Assembly (NCBI RefSeq): GCF_017316125.1
Contig: NZ_JAFLWA010000026.1
Coordinates: forward strand, 1-41,122
DNA from: Enterococcus sp. DIV0660C
Lineage (GTDB): Bacteria; Bacillota; Bacilli; Lactobacillales; Enterococcaceae
Length of the DNA stretch: 41,122 nucleotides
Direction: 5' to 3'
The notes below the pieces were generated by a model. That model was not told where the DNA came from. It searched no databases and saw nothing but the letters and a program-made list of their open reading frames with translations. Both the position numbers and the translations under genes were made by a program. Below are positions 9,620 to 18,899 of the stretch, piece by piece (the first letter of the stretch is position 1; each line of letters starts with the position of its first letter).

Positions 9620-10537
9620 TCAATTGGGTAAAAAGGAATCTTTGACTTGAAAGTTTTCCCCATGGTTTTCTTGCATGATTGAAGAACTGATTGGACGTTT
9701 ATCAACTTTTTGTCCAACAGCAATCAAATGGTTCAAGTTTTGTTGATAATTTTCAGCAAAGACACAGCCATAAAGTACATCTAGCAAATAGCAGATTGAC
9801 GTATTGATTGTAAAATTCCCGATTTTTGAATAAAGTCGTTCTCGAGTTGTCAAACGCAAGACAACGGTGCTTAAAGTGGAAAGACTGCATTCGCCGATAC
9901 TTGTCAAAGCTAAAATAGGCACATTTTTTTCACGTAAAATGTGTGCAGTTTTTAAAATCATTTGATTTTCACCCGTGTAAGAAATCAGTAAACCACATGT
10001 CTCTTCATCACAGTTATATGCTTCATAAGATGATTCGCCAAATGTAGTCACGACATGAACATCCATTTTGATACGTTTCATTTTTAAAATGAAATCTTGG
10101 GAGATCAATGTATTGGCATTGCTAGCAAAAATGACAATTTTTTTTGCTTTAAGTAATAACTGTTTTGCTTGTTGTAAGTCATCATGATGAATCAGTGAAA
10201 GCGTATCTTGAATCGTTGTTTGTTCCAAAGAAGCTAATTTATTTGCGATAGTCATGATTCCTTCTTCGCCCGTAAAAGGCAGATTGGCATCCACTTCTTG
10301 AAAGTTTCTTTCTAAGTATTCAGCTTCAGCTAAAAAAGTATCTCGTAATTCAATCCAGCCAGTGAATGCTAATTTTTTTGCTACACGAATCAATGTCGAA
10401 GGATGAACGAAAGCTTGATTGGCAATTTCTTGAATCGTCAATTGTGCAACTTGTTGTGTGTTTTCAAAGAGGAAGTGAACGACTTGTGTCTCGGCTGGTG
10501 AAAAAGTAGTTTGTTTGATTTTTTCTCGTAAAAGCAT
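9620..10537 (-). CDS. RpiR/MurR-family transcriptional regulator
   Basis: A 305-residue regulator: an N-terminal HTH_6 domain (about 1-77, with TIQEIANQAFVHPSTLIRVA as the helix-turn-helix) and a C-terminal SIS sugar-phosphate-binding domain (about 115-260; IVIFASNANTL, LLISYTGEN, LALTS). Families like this sense phosphosugars. Start: I use ATG at 10537 because AAGGAGGTG lies 5 bases upstream. A longer reading to 10624 adds an unlikely N-terminal tail. It is divergent from the 6-phospho-beta-glucosidase operon, which it probably controls; the intergenic region has TTTACAAAAAT-type inverted repeats and a cre-like site. Its ligand is presumably a phosphorylated beta-glucoside (inference). Confidence 0.88.
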   Translation of the reverse strand: MLLREKIKQTTFSPAETQVVHFLFENTQQVAQLTIQEIANQAFVHPSTLIRVAKKLAFTGWIELRDTFLAEAEYLERNFQEVDANLPFTGEEGIMTIANKLASLEQTTIQDTLSLIHHDDLQQAKQLLLKAKKIVIFASNANTLISQDFILKMKRIKMDVHVVTTFGESSYEAYNCDEETCGLLISYTGENQMILKTAHILREKNVPILALTSIGECSLSTLSTVVLRLTTRERLYSKIGNFTINTSICYLLDVLYGCVFAENYQQNLNHLIAVGQKVDKRPISSSIMQENHGENFQVKDSFLPN

Positions 10538-10584
10538 TGGACACCTCCTTTTTTTACATAAATTATATCTTTTTTGTGAATGAT

Positions 10585-10601
10585 TTGTAAACGTTTTTAC
10601 A
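10585..10601. promoter_or_regulatory. cre-like site upstream of rpiR
   Basis: TTGTAAACGTTTTTACA is palindromic (TGTAAA/TTTACA) and differs from the catabolite-responsive consensus WTGNAANCGNWNNCW at one position. It lies about 50 bases upstream of the rpiR start. CcpA control is inferred. Confidence 0.55.
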
Positions 10602-10658
10602 TTGTTGTATGAATAAATCAACAAATTACAAGAGAAAATTGGAATTGAACAAAGTAGT

Positions 10659-10698
10659 ATTTACAAAAATAGGAAAAAAATTGTTAGTTTTTGTAAAT
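10659..10698. promoter_or_regulatory. Inverted repeat, candidate RpiR operator
   Basis: ATTTACAAAAA (10659-10669) and TTTTTGTAAAT (10688-10698) are perfect inverted copies. A third copy of the half-site, TTTTACAAAAAT, lies at 10735-10746 inside the promoter spacer of the downstream operon. The placement suggests regulator binding over the glucosidase promoter. Confidence 0.5.
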
Positions 10699-10723
10699 GT
10701 CTCTGCAAAGTTAAAGAGGTGTA

Positions 10724-10752
10724 TTGAGAATTTCTTTTACAAAAATGATAAT
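10724..10752 (+). promoter_or_regulatory. Promoter of the 6-phospho-beta-glucosidase operon
   Basis: -35 TTGAGA (10724-10729), a 17-base spacer, and -10 GATAAT (10747-10752). A copy of the TTTACAAAAAT half-site sits in the spacer. Confidence 0.65.
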
Positions 10753-10784
10753 GAAAATGTAAACAAAATTGAAGGAGTGAGCAT

Positions 10785-12173
10785 ATGACAAAAGGAATCA
10801 AGATTGCGACGATTGGCGGCGGCAGTAGTTACACCCCTGAATTAATGGAAGGCTTTATCAAACGCTATGAAGAATTACCAATACGTGAAATTTGGCTAGT
10901 TGATGTTGAAGCTGGAAAAGAAAAACTAGAAATTGTTAGTAAAATGGCCCAACGAATGTGGGATGCTACCCCTTATGACGTGAAAATATATGCAACACTT
11001 AATCGCGAAGAAGCGCTGAAAGATGCAGATTTTGTAACAACTCAATTTCGAGTTGGTCAGTTAGATGCACGTGTGAAGGATGAACGAATTCCTGCTTATT
11101 ATGGCATGATTGGTCAAGAAACGAATGGTGCTGGTGGAATGTTCAAAGCTTTTCGTACCGTTCCTGTGATTTTGTCTGTGGTTGAAGATATGAAACGTTT
11201 ATGTCCGAACGCATGGCTCATTAATTTTGCAAATCCAAGTGGTATGGTAACAGAAGCGGTTGTTCGTTATGGGAAATGGGATCGTGTCATTGGTTTATGC
11301 AATGTACCTGTTATGGCAATGATGACTGAACCTGAAATGCTGGGTGAGAAGAAAGAAGATTTGATTTATAAATTTGCAGGGCTAAATCATTTTCATTGGC
11401 ATAAAGTCGCAGACAAAACAGGGAAAGATATTACAGATCGATTGATTGAACGACTTTATGATGAAGATAATGGATTACCAAAAAACATTTTCGATATTCC
11501 GTTTTTCAAAGAACAATTAAAACAAATGCAAATGGTCCCTTGCGGCTATCATCGTTATTATTATCGTGAAGAAGAAATGCTTGCACATGCACTGGAAGAA
11601 TATCGGACAATCGGTACTCGTGCCCAACAAGTGAAAGAAACAGAGGCAGAACTATTTGAGCTTTATAAAGATCCAAATCTTGATCATAAACCTGAGCAGT
11701 TACAAAAACGCGGTGGTGCTTATTATTCAGATGCTGCTTGTGAAACGATTGCCTCGATTTATGGAAACAAAGAAACTCAAATCGTCGTTTCCGCAAAAAA
11801 TGAGGGTGCCGTTCCTGATTTACCAGCAGATTGCGTTGTGGAAGTAACTGCCTATGTCGGTGCTCAAGGTGCACGAAATGTTGCCTTTGGTTCATTAGCA
11901 CCGGCTGAAAGAGGTTGGTTGCAAGTAATGAAAAATATGGAATTACTAACCATTGAAGCTGCCGTAACTGGTGATTATGGAACAGCATTACAAGCATTTA
12001 CAATCAATCCGTTGGTCCGTTCAGGAGAAACAGCGAAACGAATCATGGATGAGTTGTTTATTGCACATCAAGAATATTTGCCACAATTTAGTGAAACAAT
12101 TGAACGATTAAAACAAGAAGGCGTTGAGGTACAAGATGAAGTAGCTCGTGAATTAGACGCAGTGAAAGTTTGA
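10785..12173 (+). CDS. GH4 6-phospho-beta-glucosidase (CelF/LicH type)
   Basis: Cytoplasmic enzyme that hydrolyses PTS-imported phospho-beta-glucosides such as cellobiose-6-phosphate. GH4 enzymes work by an NAD+- and Mn2+-dependent redox-elimination mechanism. Seen: an N-terminal dinucleotide-binding motif (IATIGGGSSYTPE), the metal-binding CNVP at 172-175, NHFHW at 201-205 with the metal ligand His202, and GQETNGAGG at about 110. Its 462 residues fit the family. GAAGGAG precedes the ATG. First gene of an operon with a HAD phosphatase and a GH1 enzyme, facing an RpiR regulator. An alpha-glucosidase GH4 is less likely given the GH1 phospho-beta-glucosidase partner. Confidence 0.88.
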   Translation: MTKGIKIATIGGGSSYTPELMEGFIKRYEELPIREIWLVDVEAGKEKLEIVSKMAQRMWDATPYDVKIYATLNREEALKDADFVTTQFRVGQLDARVKDERIPAYYGMIGQETNGAGGMFKAFRTVPVILSVVEDMKRLCPNAWLINFANPSGMVTEAVVRYGKWDRVIGLCNVPVMAMMTEPEMLGEKKEDLIYKFAGLNHFHWHKVADKTGKDITDRLIERLYDEDNGLPKNIFDIPFFKEQLKQMQMVPCGYHRYYYREEEMLAHALEEYRTIGTRAQQVKETEAELFELYKDPNLDHKPEQLQKRGGAYYSDAACETIASIYGNKETQIVVSAKNEGAVPDLPADCVVEVTAYVGAQGARNVAFGSLAPAERGWLQVMKNMELLTIEAAVTGDYGTALQAFTINPLVRSGETAKRIMDELFIAHQEYLPQFSETIERLKQEGVEVQDEVARELDAVKV

Positions 12174-12184
12174 GGGAAGCACTC

Positions 12185-13012
12185 ATGACGAAAAAAATCG
12201 TCTTTTTAGATGTAGATGGAACGCTAGTGAATTACGAAAATGATTTACCTGAGTCAGCCATCAGAGCTATCCAAGAGACACAAAGAAAAGGAAATTTAGT
12301 TTTTACCGTAACGGGTCGTAGTAAAGCCGAGATGTATCAAAATATATTGGACATTGGCTTTGACGGGTATATTGGCGGTAATGGGAGCTATATTGAGTTT
12401 AAAGACCAAGTGCTAAAAGAAGCGACCTTGACATTGGAAGACACAACTAAAATTGTTGATTGGCTAAATCAAAAAGGTCTAGAATTTTATTTAGAAGCTA
12501 ACAGTGGATTATACGCTAGTGGATCTTTCGAAGAACGTGGTGAAAAAACGATTCAAGAGTATTCGCAACGAAAAGGAAAAGGGCAGACGACTGTTCGAGA
12601 AGTATTTCCAGAGATGTTTTTTGGCGCAGATTTATATCGAAATGATGTGAATAAAATCAGTTTTATCTTGGATAGTTATGAAAATTATTTAGAGGCAGTA
12701 GCAACCTTCCCAGAATATAAACTGGGGACTTGGGGTGGTGCTGGTGAAACAGCTTTGTTTGGTGATATTGCATTAAGTGGTATCAATAAGGCAGTAGCAG
12801 TAGATGAATTACTAACTTATTTGAATATTGCCACAGAAAATAGTTTTGCATTTGGTGATGCAAAAGTTGATATTCCGATGCTGGAGCATTGCGGTACTGG
12901 GATAGCTATGGGGAATGGCGGCCCAGAAATTAAAAAAATAGCTGATTACATTACAGAACCCGTTGATAATGATGGTCTTTGGTTAGCATTCAAGCATTTT
13001 GAACTAATTTGA
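12185..13012 (+). CDS. HAD-superfamily hydrolase, Cof/IIB type
   Basis: A soluble phosphatase of 275 residues. Seen: the nucleophile motif FLDVDGTLV at the N-terminus, motif II VTGRS at about residue 40, a C2-type cap domain in the middle, and the closing FGDAKVDIPML motif with the metal-binding Asp residues. Start: ATG at 12185 behind AGGGAAG, just 12 bases after the GH4 stop; an upstream TTG at 12170 is less likely. Substrates of Cof-type proteins are sugar phosphates and other small phosphates. Its place between two 6-phospho-beta-glucosidases suggests removal of a phosphosugar or its breakdown product, but that is inference. Confidence 0.85.
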   Translation: MTKKIVFLDVDGTLVNYENDLPESAIRAIQETQRKGNLVFTVTGRSKAEMYQNILDIGFDGYIGGNGSYIEFKDQVLKEATLTLEDTTKIVDWLNQKGLEFYLEANSGLYASGSFEERGEKTIQEYSQRKGKGQTTVREVFPEMFFGADLYRNDVNKISFILDSYENYLEAVATFPEYKLGTWGGAGETALFGDIALSGINKAVAVDELLTYLNIATENSFAFGDAKVDIPMLEHCGTGIAMGNGGPEIKKIADYITEPVDNDGLWLAFKHFELI

Positions 13013-13048
13013 GAGCAAGAAAAGACAGGTTCTGAATGAGATAGTTGA

Positions 13049-14503
<1,455 letters not shown>

Positions 14504-14510
14504 TTAACTG

Positions 14511-14590
14511 AAAAGTCTATTGTTTTTGCGCCTTTTATTCGAGTATAATGTACATATTCGAAAAGGTAAGCAGAACAATAGACTTTTTTT
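14511..14590 (+). terminator. Terminator hairpin of the beta-glucosidase operon, enclosing the trxB promoter
   Basis: The arms AAAAGTCTATTGTT (14511-14524) and AACAATAGACTTTT (14574-14587) are 14-bp perfect complements followed by a T run. The 49-base loop carries the -10 of the next gene, and the -35 overlaps the 5' arm. Inner CCTTTT/AAAAGG can extend the fold. Confidence 0.7.
14520..14549 (+). promoter_or_regulatory. Candidate trxB promoter inside the terminator loop
   Basis: -35 TTGTTT (14520-14525), an 18-base spacer, and -10 TATAAT (14544-14549). Initiation near 14556 would omit the 5' arm of the surrounding hairpin. Confidence 0.6.
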
Positions 14591-14640
14591 GATGTTGGCT
14601 GTAAAGTAAGCTTACTTGATTTAAACGGAGGAATGTACAT

Positions 14641-15573
14641 ATGTATGATGTAATTGTCATTGGCGCAGGACCTGCTGGAATGACAGCTGCCTTGTATGCT
14701 TCACGCTCAAATTTATCAGTGGTGATGATTGAGCAAGGTGCGCCTGGTGGTCAAATGAATAACACAGCAGAAATTGAAAATTATCCAGGATTTGAGTCGA
14801 TTATGGGACCAGATCTTGCGTACAAAATGTATGAAGGTGTTTCAAAGTTTGGCACAGAAAATGCTTATGGAATCGTCCAAGATATCAAAGATCATGGTAC
14901 GTACAAAGAAGTCATCTGTGAAGACAAAACGTATGAAGGCAAAACGGTCATTATTGCTACTGGCTGTGTCCACCGCAAACTAGGTGTTTCTGGCGAAGAA
15001 GAGTATGCAGGACGTGGTGTTTCTTATTGTGCGGTCTGTGACGGCGCATTTTTCCGTAACAAACGATTAGTTGTTATCGGTGGCGGCGATTCTGCAGTTG
15101 AAGAAGCAATCTATTTAACACAATTTGCTTCTGAAGTTGTAATCGTTCATCGTCGTGATGAATTACGTGCGCAAAAAATCATTCAAGAGCGCGCTTTTGC
15201 AAATGAAAAAATTTCGTTTGTATGGGATACAGTTGTTGATGAAATCATTGGCAATGAAATGGTAGTAACAGGTGTTAAAGCGCATAATGTAAAAACAGGA
15301 AATGAAGTAGCTTTGGCCGCTGATGGCGTCTTTATCTATGTTGGTCTTGATCCTTTGACAGAACCATTCAAACAAGCTGGTTTAACGAATGCGGCTGGTT
15401 GGATTCCAACTGACCAAGAAATGAAAACAAATATGCCTGGTGTTTTTGCTGTAGGAGATGTGCGTGAAAAAGATTTGCGCCAAATCACAACAGCAGTTGG
15501 CGACGGCGGGATTGCTGGGCAACAAGTATTCAAGTATTTAGAAACTTTAGAAGAATCTACTACACAAGCATAA
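14641..15573 (+). CDS. trxB: Thioredoxin reductase
   Basis: NADPH-dependent flavoenzyme that reduces thioredoxin in the cytoplasm, 310 residues. Seen: the FAD-binding GAGPAGMTAALYASR at the N-terminus, the redox pair CAVC at 130-133, the NADPH-binding GGGDSAVEEA just after it, and the C-terminal FAD contact VFAVGDVRE. GGAGG lies 9 bases before the ATG. Transcribed alone from a promoter nested in the upstream terminator and closed by its own terminator. Homologous ferredoxin-NADP reductases lack the CxxC pair, so the call is firm. Confidence 0.95.
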   Translation: MYDVIVIGAGPAGMTAALYASRSNLSVVMIEQGAPGGQMNNTAEIENYPGFESIMGPDLAYKMYEGVSKFGTENAYGIVQDIKDHGTYKEVICEDKTYEGKTVIIATGCVHRKLGVSGEEEYAGRGVSYCAVCDGAFFRNKRLVVIGGGDSAVEEAIYLTQFASEVVIVHRRDELRAQKIIQERAFANEKISFVWDTVVDEIIGNEMVVTGVKAHNVKTGNEVALAADGVFIYVGLDPLTEPFKQAGLTNAAGWIPTDQEMKTNMPGVFAVGDVREKDLRQITTAVGDGGIAGQQVFKYLETLEESTTQA

Positions 15574-15596
15574 ACTTATTATGTTAACAAAATAAA

Positions 15597-15645
15597 AAAG
15601 CGCAATCAAAAGTGTATCCTCATTTTTGGTTGGGCTTTGTTTTTA
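15597..15645 (+). terminator. Terminator after trxB
   Basis: AAAGCGCAATCAAAA pairs imperfectly with TTTTTGGTTGGGCTTT, followed by GTTTTT. Moderate strength because of mismatches and wobble pairs. Confidence 0.65.
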
Positions 15646-15692
15646 TTTGTTCAATGAAAATCCTAGTTGGTATCATTTTTTCTCGTTGTGTC

Positions 15693-15721
15693 TTTCATCT
15701 GATCTTCGTGAATGCTATACT
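15693..15721 (+). promoter_or_regulatory. Candidate pgcA promoter
   Basis: -35 TTTCAT (15693-15698), a 17-base spacer, and -10 TATACT (15716-15721), 39 bases before the ATG. Confidence 0.5.
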
Positions 15722-15759
15722 AAAACAGAATTCATATTTTAGAAAGAGGTGTTATTTTC

Positions 15760-17487
15760 ATGTCTTGGGAACAAGTTTATGAACAATGGGCAAACGAAGT
15801 GAACCTAGAAGAAAATTTAAAACAGCAATTAACTATATTGAGTCAGGATTCTAAACAATTAGAAGATGCTTTTTACGCGCCTTTAGGATTTGGTACGGCA
15901 GGAATGCGTGGTATTTTAGGCCCTGGTATTAATCGTATGAATATTTACACAGTCCGTCAAGCAACAGAAGGACTAGCACGTTTCATGGATGCACAAGATC
16001 CTGAAACAAAACGTCGTGGCGTAGCGATCGCTTATGATTCACGTCATCAATCACCAGAATTTGCGATGGAGGCTGCAAAAACATTAGCCAAACATGATAT
16101 TCCATCTTTTGTTTTTGAAAGTTTACGACCAACACCAGAATTATCTTTTGCTGTTCGCCACCTGAATGCGTTTACTGGGATCATGATTACAGCATCACAT
16201 AATCCTGCTGCTTATAATGGGTATAAAGTTTATGGCGAAGATGGAGGACAAATGCCACCTGCTGATGCCGACGCATTGACTAAATATGTACGTGAAGTCA
16301 GCAATCCGCTAAAAGTTGAAGTAATGTCAGATGAAGAAGTGGAACACAGCGGTCTGATTTCAATTATTGGCGAAGAAGTAGACAATGCTTATTTAGAAGA
16401 AATGAAAGCTGTAACGATCGACCACGAATTGATCGAAGAAATGGGCAAAGACTTAAAACTAGTTTACACACCTCTTCATGGAACTGGGAAAATGTTAGGT
16501 GAAAAAGCCTTAAAACAAGCTGGTTTTGAACAATTTGTGTTAGTTCCTGAACAAGCAATCCCAGATCCTGATTTTACAACGGTTAAATCTCCAAATCCAG
16601 AAGAACACTCTGCTTTTGAGTATGCAATCCGTTTAGGTGAAAAAGAAGGCGCTGATTTGTTGATTGCAACAGATCCAGATGCCGATCGCCTTGGTGCTGC
16701 CGTTCGTTTACCTGATGGTTCGTATGAAGTATTAACAGGAAACCAGCTTGGGGCAATCATGATTCAATATATCTTAGAAGCACATCAAGCAAGAAATACG
16801 ATGCCAGCGAATCCAGCAGTATTGAAATCGATCGTATCAAGTGAATTACCAACTGCGATTGCGAAAAACTATGGTGCAACGATGTTCAATGTACTAACAG
16901 GATTCAAATTTATAGCTGAGAAAATCCAAGAGTTTGAAGAAGACCATTCACATACATTTATGTTTGGTTTTGAAGAAAGCTATGGCTATTTAGTTAAACC
17001 ATTTGTACGTGATAAAGATGCAATCCAAGCATTAGTTTTATTGGCCGAAGTTGCTGCTTTTTACAAGAAACAAGGAAAAACATTATATGATGGCTTACAA
17101 GCTATTTTTGAAACATATGGTTATTATGCAGAAAAAACGATTTCTGTTACTATGAGTGGTCAAGAAGGATCAGCTAAAATCGCAGCGTTAATGGAAAAAT
17201 TCCGTCAAGAAGCACCAACTGAATTCGCAGGTGCCAAAGTATTGCAGACAGAAGACTTCAAGAAATTAACGAAAACAGATGCAGCTGGCAATGTCGAAGC
17301 ATTAACGACACCGCCTTCTGATGTCTTGAAATATATGCTAGAAGAACAAGGTTGGGTAGCAATTCGACCTTCTGGTACAGAACCAAAGATCAAGTTCTAC
17401 ATTGGAGTTAAAGGAAACTCACAAGACGATGCTGAAGCAAAAATTGCAGCTTACGAAGCAAGCATCCAAGCAATTACAAAAGACTAA
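15760..17487 (+). CDS. pgcA: Alpha-phosphoglucomutase
   Basis: Interconverts glucose-6-phosphate and glucose-1-phosphate, feeding UDP-glucose for lipoteichoic acid anchors, glycolipids and polysaccharide. Seen: the phosphoserine loop TASHNP with Ser146, the metal loop ATDPDADRLG near 305, the sugar-binding FGFEESYGY, and the phosphate-binding RPSGTEPKIKFY at the C-terminus. The 575-residue length and the N-terminal FGTAGMRG match the long PgcA/PGM2-like phosphohexomutases rather than GlmM. AGAAAGAGG lies upstream of the ATG. It links carbohydrate catabolism in this window to cell-envelope sugar supply. Confidence 0.93.
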   Translation: MSWEQVYEQWANEVNLEENLKQQLTILSQDSKQLEDAFYAPLGFGTAGMRGILGPGINRMNIYTVRQATEGLARFMDAQDPETKRRGVAIAYDSRHQSPEFAMEAAKTLAKHDIPSFVFESLRPTPELSFAVRHLNAFTGIMITASHNPAAYNGYKVYGEDGGQMPPADADALTKYVREVSNPLKVEVMSDEEVEHSGLISIIGEEVDNAYLEEMKAVTIDHELIEEMGKDLKLVYTPLHGTGKMLGEKALKQAGFEQFVLVPEQAIPDPDFTTVKSPNPEEHSAFEYAIRLGEKEGADLLIATDPDADRLGAAVRLPDGSYEVLTGNQLGAIMIQYILEAHQARNTMPANPAVLKSIVSSELPTAIAKNYGATMFNVLTGFKFIAEKIQEFEEDHSHTFMFGFEESYGYLVKPFVRDKDAIQALVLLAEVAAFYKKQGKTLYDGLQAIFETYGYYAEKTISVTMSGQEGSAKIAALMEKFRQEAPTEFAGAKVLQTEDFKKLTKTDAAGNVEALTTPPSDVLKYMLEEQGWVAIRPSGTEPKIKFYIGVKGNSQDDAEAKIAAYEASIQAITKD

Positions 17488-17492
17488 GGAAT

Positions 17493-17520
17493 TTGAGACT
17501 GACGGAAAAAGTGGTAAACT
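17493..17520 (+). promoter_or_regulatory. Candidate czrA promoter overlapping the hairpin
   Basis: -35 TTGAGA (17493-17498), a 16-base spacer, and -10 TAAACT (17515-17520). A start near 17527 would fall at the 3' arm of the hairpin, leaving out the 5' arm. Confidence 0.5.
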
Positions 17521-17538
17521 TTAGAAGTCAGTCTTTTT
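17496..17538 (+). terminator. Terminator-like hairpin after pgcA overlapping the next promoter
   Basis: AGACTGAC (17496-17503) and GTCAGTCT (17527-17534) form an 8-bp stem followed by TTTT. The loop holds the -10 of the following regulator gene. Confidence 0.65.
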
Positions 17539-17559
17539 AGATAGTTGGAGGTGAAGCCT

Positions 17560-17853
17560 TTGTCAGAGGTTCAAGGAACAAAAATTGAAAAAATCAGTCA
17601 GCTATTTAAAATGTTAAGCGATCCAACACGTTTAAAAATTTTATTGTATCTAAAAAATGGTGAACAAAATGTCACAGCCATCAGCCAAGCTGTCGAAATG
17701 GAACAATCTGCTGTTTCTCATCAGTTACGGTTACTTCGAGAAAATAAAATCGTTCGTTCTCGCCGTGAAGGAAAAGCGATTTTATATGTGTTGGATGACT
17801 CCCATGTTTTAGATATCTTAGAGCAGACTGTGAAGCATGTGGAGCATGACTAA
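17560..17853 (+). CDS. czrA: ArsR/SmtB-family metal-sensing repressor, CzrA type
   Basis: A winged-helix repressor of 97 residues that in this family leaves DNA on binding zinc (or cobalt). Seen: DPTRLKILLYL, recognition helix MEQSAVSHQLRLLRE, and beta-wing RREGKAILYVL. A C-terminal helix carries Asp80, His82, His93 and His96, with the 2/11/3 spacing of the alpha-5 zinc site of S. aureus CzrA. No Cys-based alpha-3 site is present. Start: TTG at 17560 has GGAGG 8 bases upstream; TTG at 17545 and GTG at 17551 overlap the ribosome site. No efflux gene lies beside it. The symbol is by site match, not synteny. Confidence 0.82.
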   Translation: MSEVQGTKIEKISQLFKMLSDPTRLKILLYLKNGEQNVTAISQAVEMEQSAVSHQLRLLRENKIVRSRREGKAILYVLDDSHVLDILEQTVKHVEHD

Positions 17854-17911
17854 GTCAAAAAATTTTAACAGTCAGTTATTTCAACAATAAAGATCAATGA
17901 AGTTTTATTAG

Positions 17912-17958
17912 AAAAAAAGTGAACCTAAATCGTTAGTGGATTTAGGTTCGCTTTTTTT
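17912..17958. terminator. Bidirectional terminator between czrA and ppsR
   Basis: AAAAAAAGTGAACCTAAATC and GATTTAGGTTCGCTTTTTTT pair over about 19 bases with a 7-base loop, with runs of A and T on both flanks. Confidence 0.88.
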
Positions 17959-17981
17959 AGTGTGAAATAAAAATCAGTGAA

Positions 17982-18842
17982 TCAATCGGAAGTTTCAGAA
18001 GTCTCTGTTCCGTAATAGCTGTGGTCTTCTAATTCAAGAGCATTTAATATCAAGGAAGCTGTCTCTTCAATGGAAAGAGAGGCAACATTGATGACGACAC
18101 ATCCAAGCTTTTGGTAAAGATCATTTGCAAAATCTAATTCCGCACGAATTTTTTCAATATCAGAATAAGCAGTATCAGGATTTAATCCATAAGAACGCAT
18201 ACGTTCTTTACGAATGCTGTTTAAAATATCTGGATCATTAGTTAAACCTACAATTTTTTTAGGATCTACTTCCCATAATTGTTTTGGAATATGAGCTTGT
18301 GGAATCAAAGGCAAATTTGCAACCTTTAAATTTTTGTTGGCTAAAAATAAACTCAAAGGTGTTTTGGAAGTACGAGAAACGCCAAGTAAAACAACGTCTG
18401 CTTCTAAAAAACCACGAGGGTCTTTGCCATCATCGTATTTAACTGCAAATTCCATTGCTTTGATTCGTTTAAAATAGTTTTCATTCAATAAATGAAGTGC
18501 ACCGGGTTGACGCGTGGGTTGAATCCCTGTTCGTCGTTCAATTTCAGCTACAGGTGGCGTCATGACATCGAAGCTGAACAATTCGTTTTCATCACAAAAT
18601 GTTCGAGCTGTGTCGATCAATTCTTGATTGATCAAAGTGTGGAGCACGATAGCTTGCTCTGTCAATGCATCGTTTAATGCATTAAGCAATGTTTCTTTGT
18701 CAGTGACAAATGTTCGACGGAATAAATTGAACTCAACACTTGGGTATTGAGCCATTGTTGCTTGTGCTAACTTGGTCGCTGTTTCGCCAGCGGAATCAGA
18801 GATGACAAAAAAAGTAACTAATTCAGTTGAATCTGAAGCCAT
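17982..18842 (-). CDS. ppsR: Pyruvate, phosphate dikinase regulatory protein (DUF299 kinase/phosphorylase)
   Basis: Bifunctional serine/threonine kinase and Pi-dependent phosphorylase that switches PPDK (or PEP synthase) off and on. Seen: the N-terminal FFVISDSAGETATKLA, the P-loop-like GVSRTSKTPLS at about 153-163, and the ANLPLIPQAHIPKQLWE and KIVGLTNDP segments of the family; 286 residues is the usual length. GTGAGG lies upstream of the ATG. An extended -10 (TGGTATAAT on the minus strand, 18881-18876) lies about 35 bases upstream. It is divergent from zur; B. subtilis YqfL belongs to the same family. No ppdK is in the window, so the target must be elsewhere. Confidence 0.9.
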   Translation of the reverse strand: MASDSTELVTFFVISDSAGETATKLAQATMAQYPSVEFNLFRRTFVTDKETLLNALNDALTEQAIVLHTLINQELIDTARTFCDENELFSFDVMTPPVAEIERRTGIQPTRQPGALHLLNENYFKRIKAMEFAVKYDDGKDPRGFLEADVVLLGVSRTSKTPLSLFLANKNLKVANLPLIPQAHIPKQLWEVDPKKIVGLTNDPDILNSIRKERMRSYGLNPDTAYSDIEKIRAELDFANDLYQKLGCVVINVASLSIEETASLILNALELEDHSYYGTETSETSD

Positions 18843-18899
18843 AAGAAAAACCTCACTTGCTTTTTTTTTTGCTTTATTATACCATACTCTGGAACGCGT

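Noticed and set aside
10538-10624. Longer N-terminus for the RpiR regulator
   Set aside because: The extension MLIYSYNNVKTF... lacks a ribosome site and crosses the cre-like site and the strong AAGGAGGTG of the internal ATG.
11506-11997. 163-residue open frame on the minus strand inside the GH4 gene
   Set aside because: It is antisense to a clear conserved enzyme, with His/Leu/Gln-rich low-information content and no ribosome site; a shadow frame.
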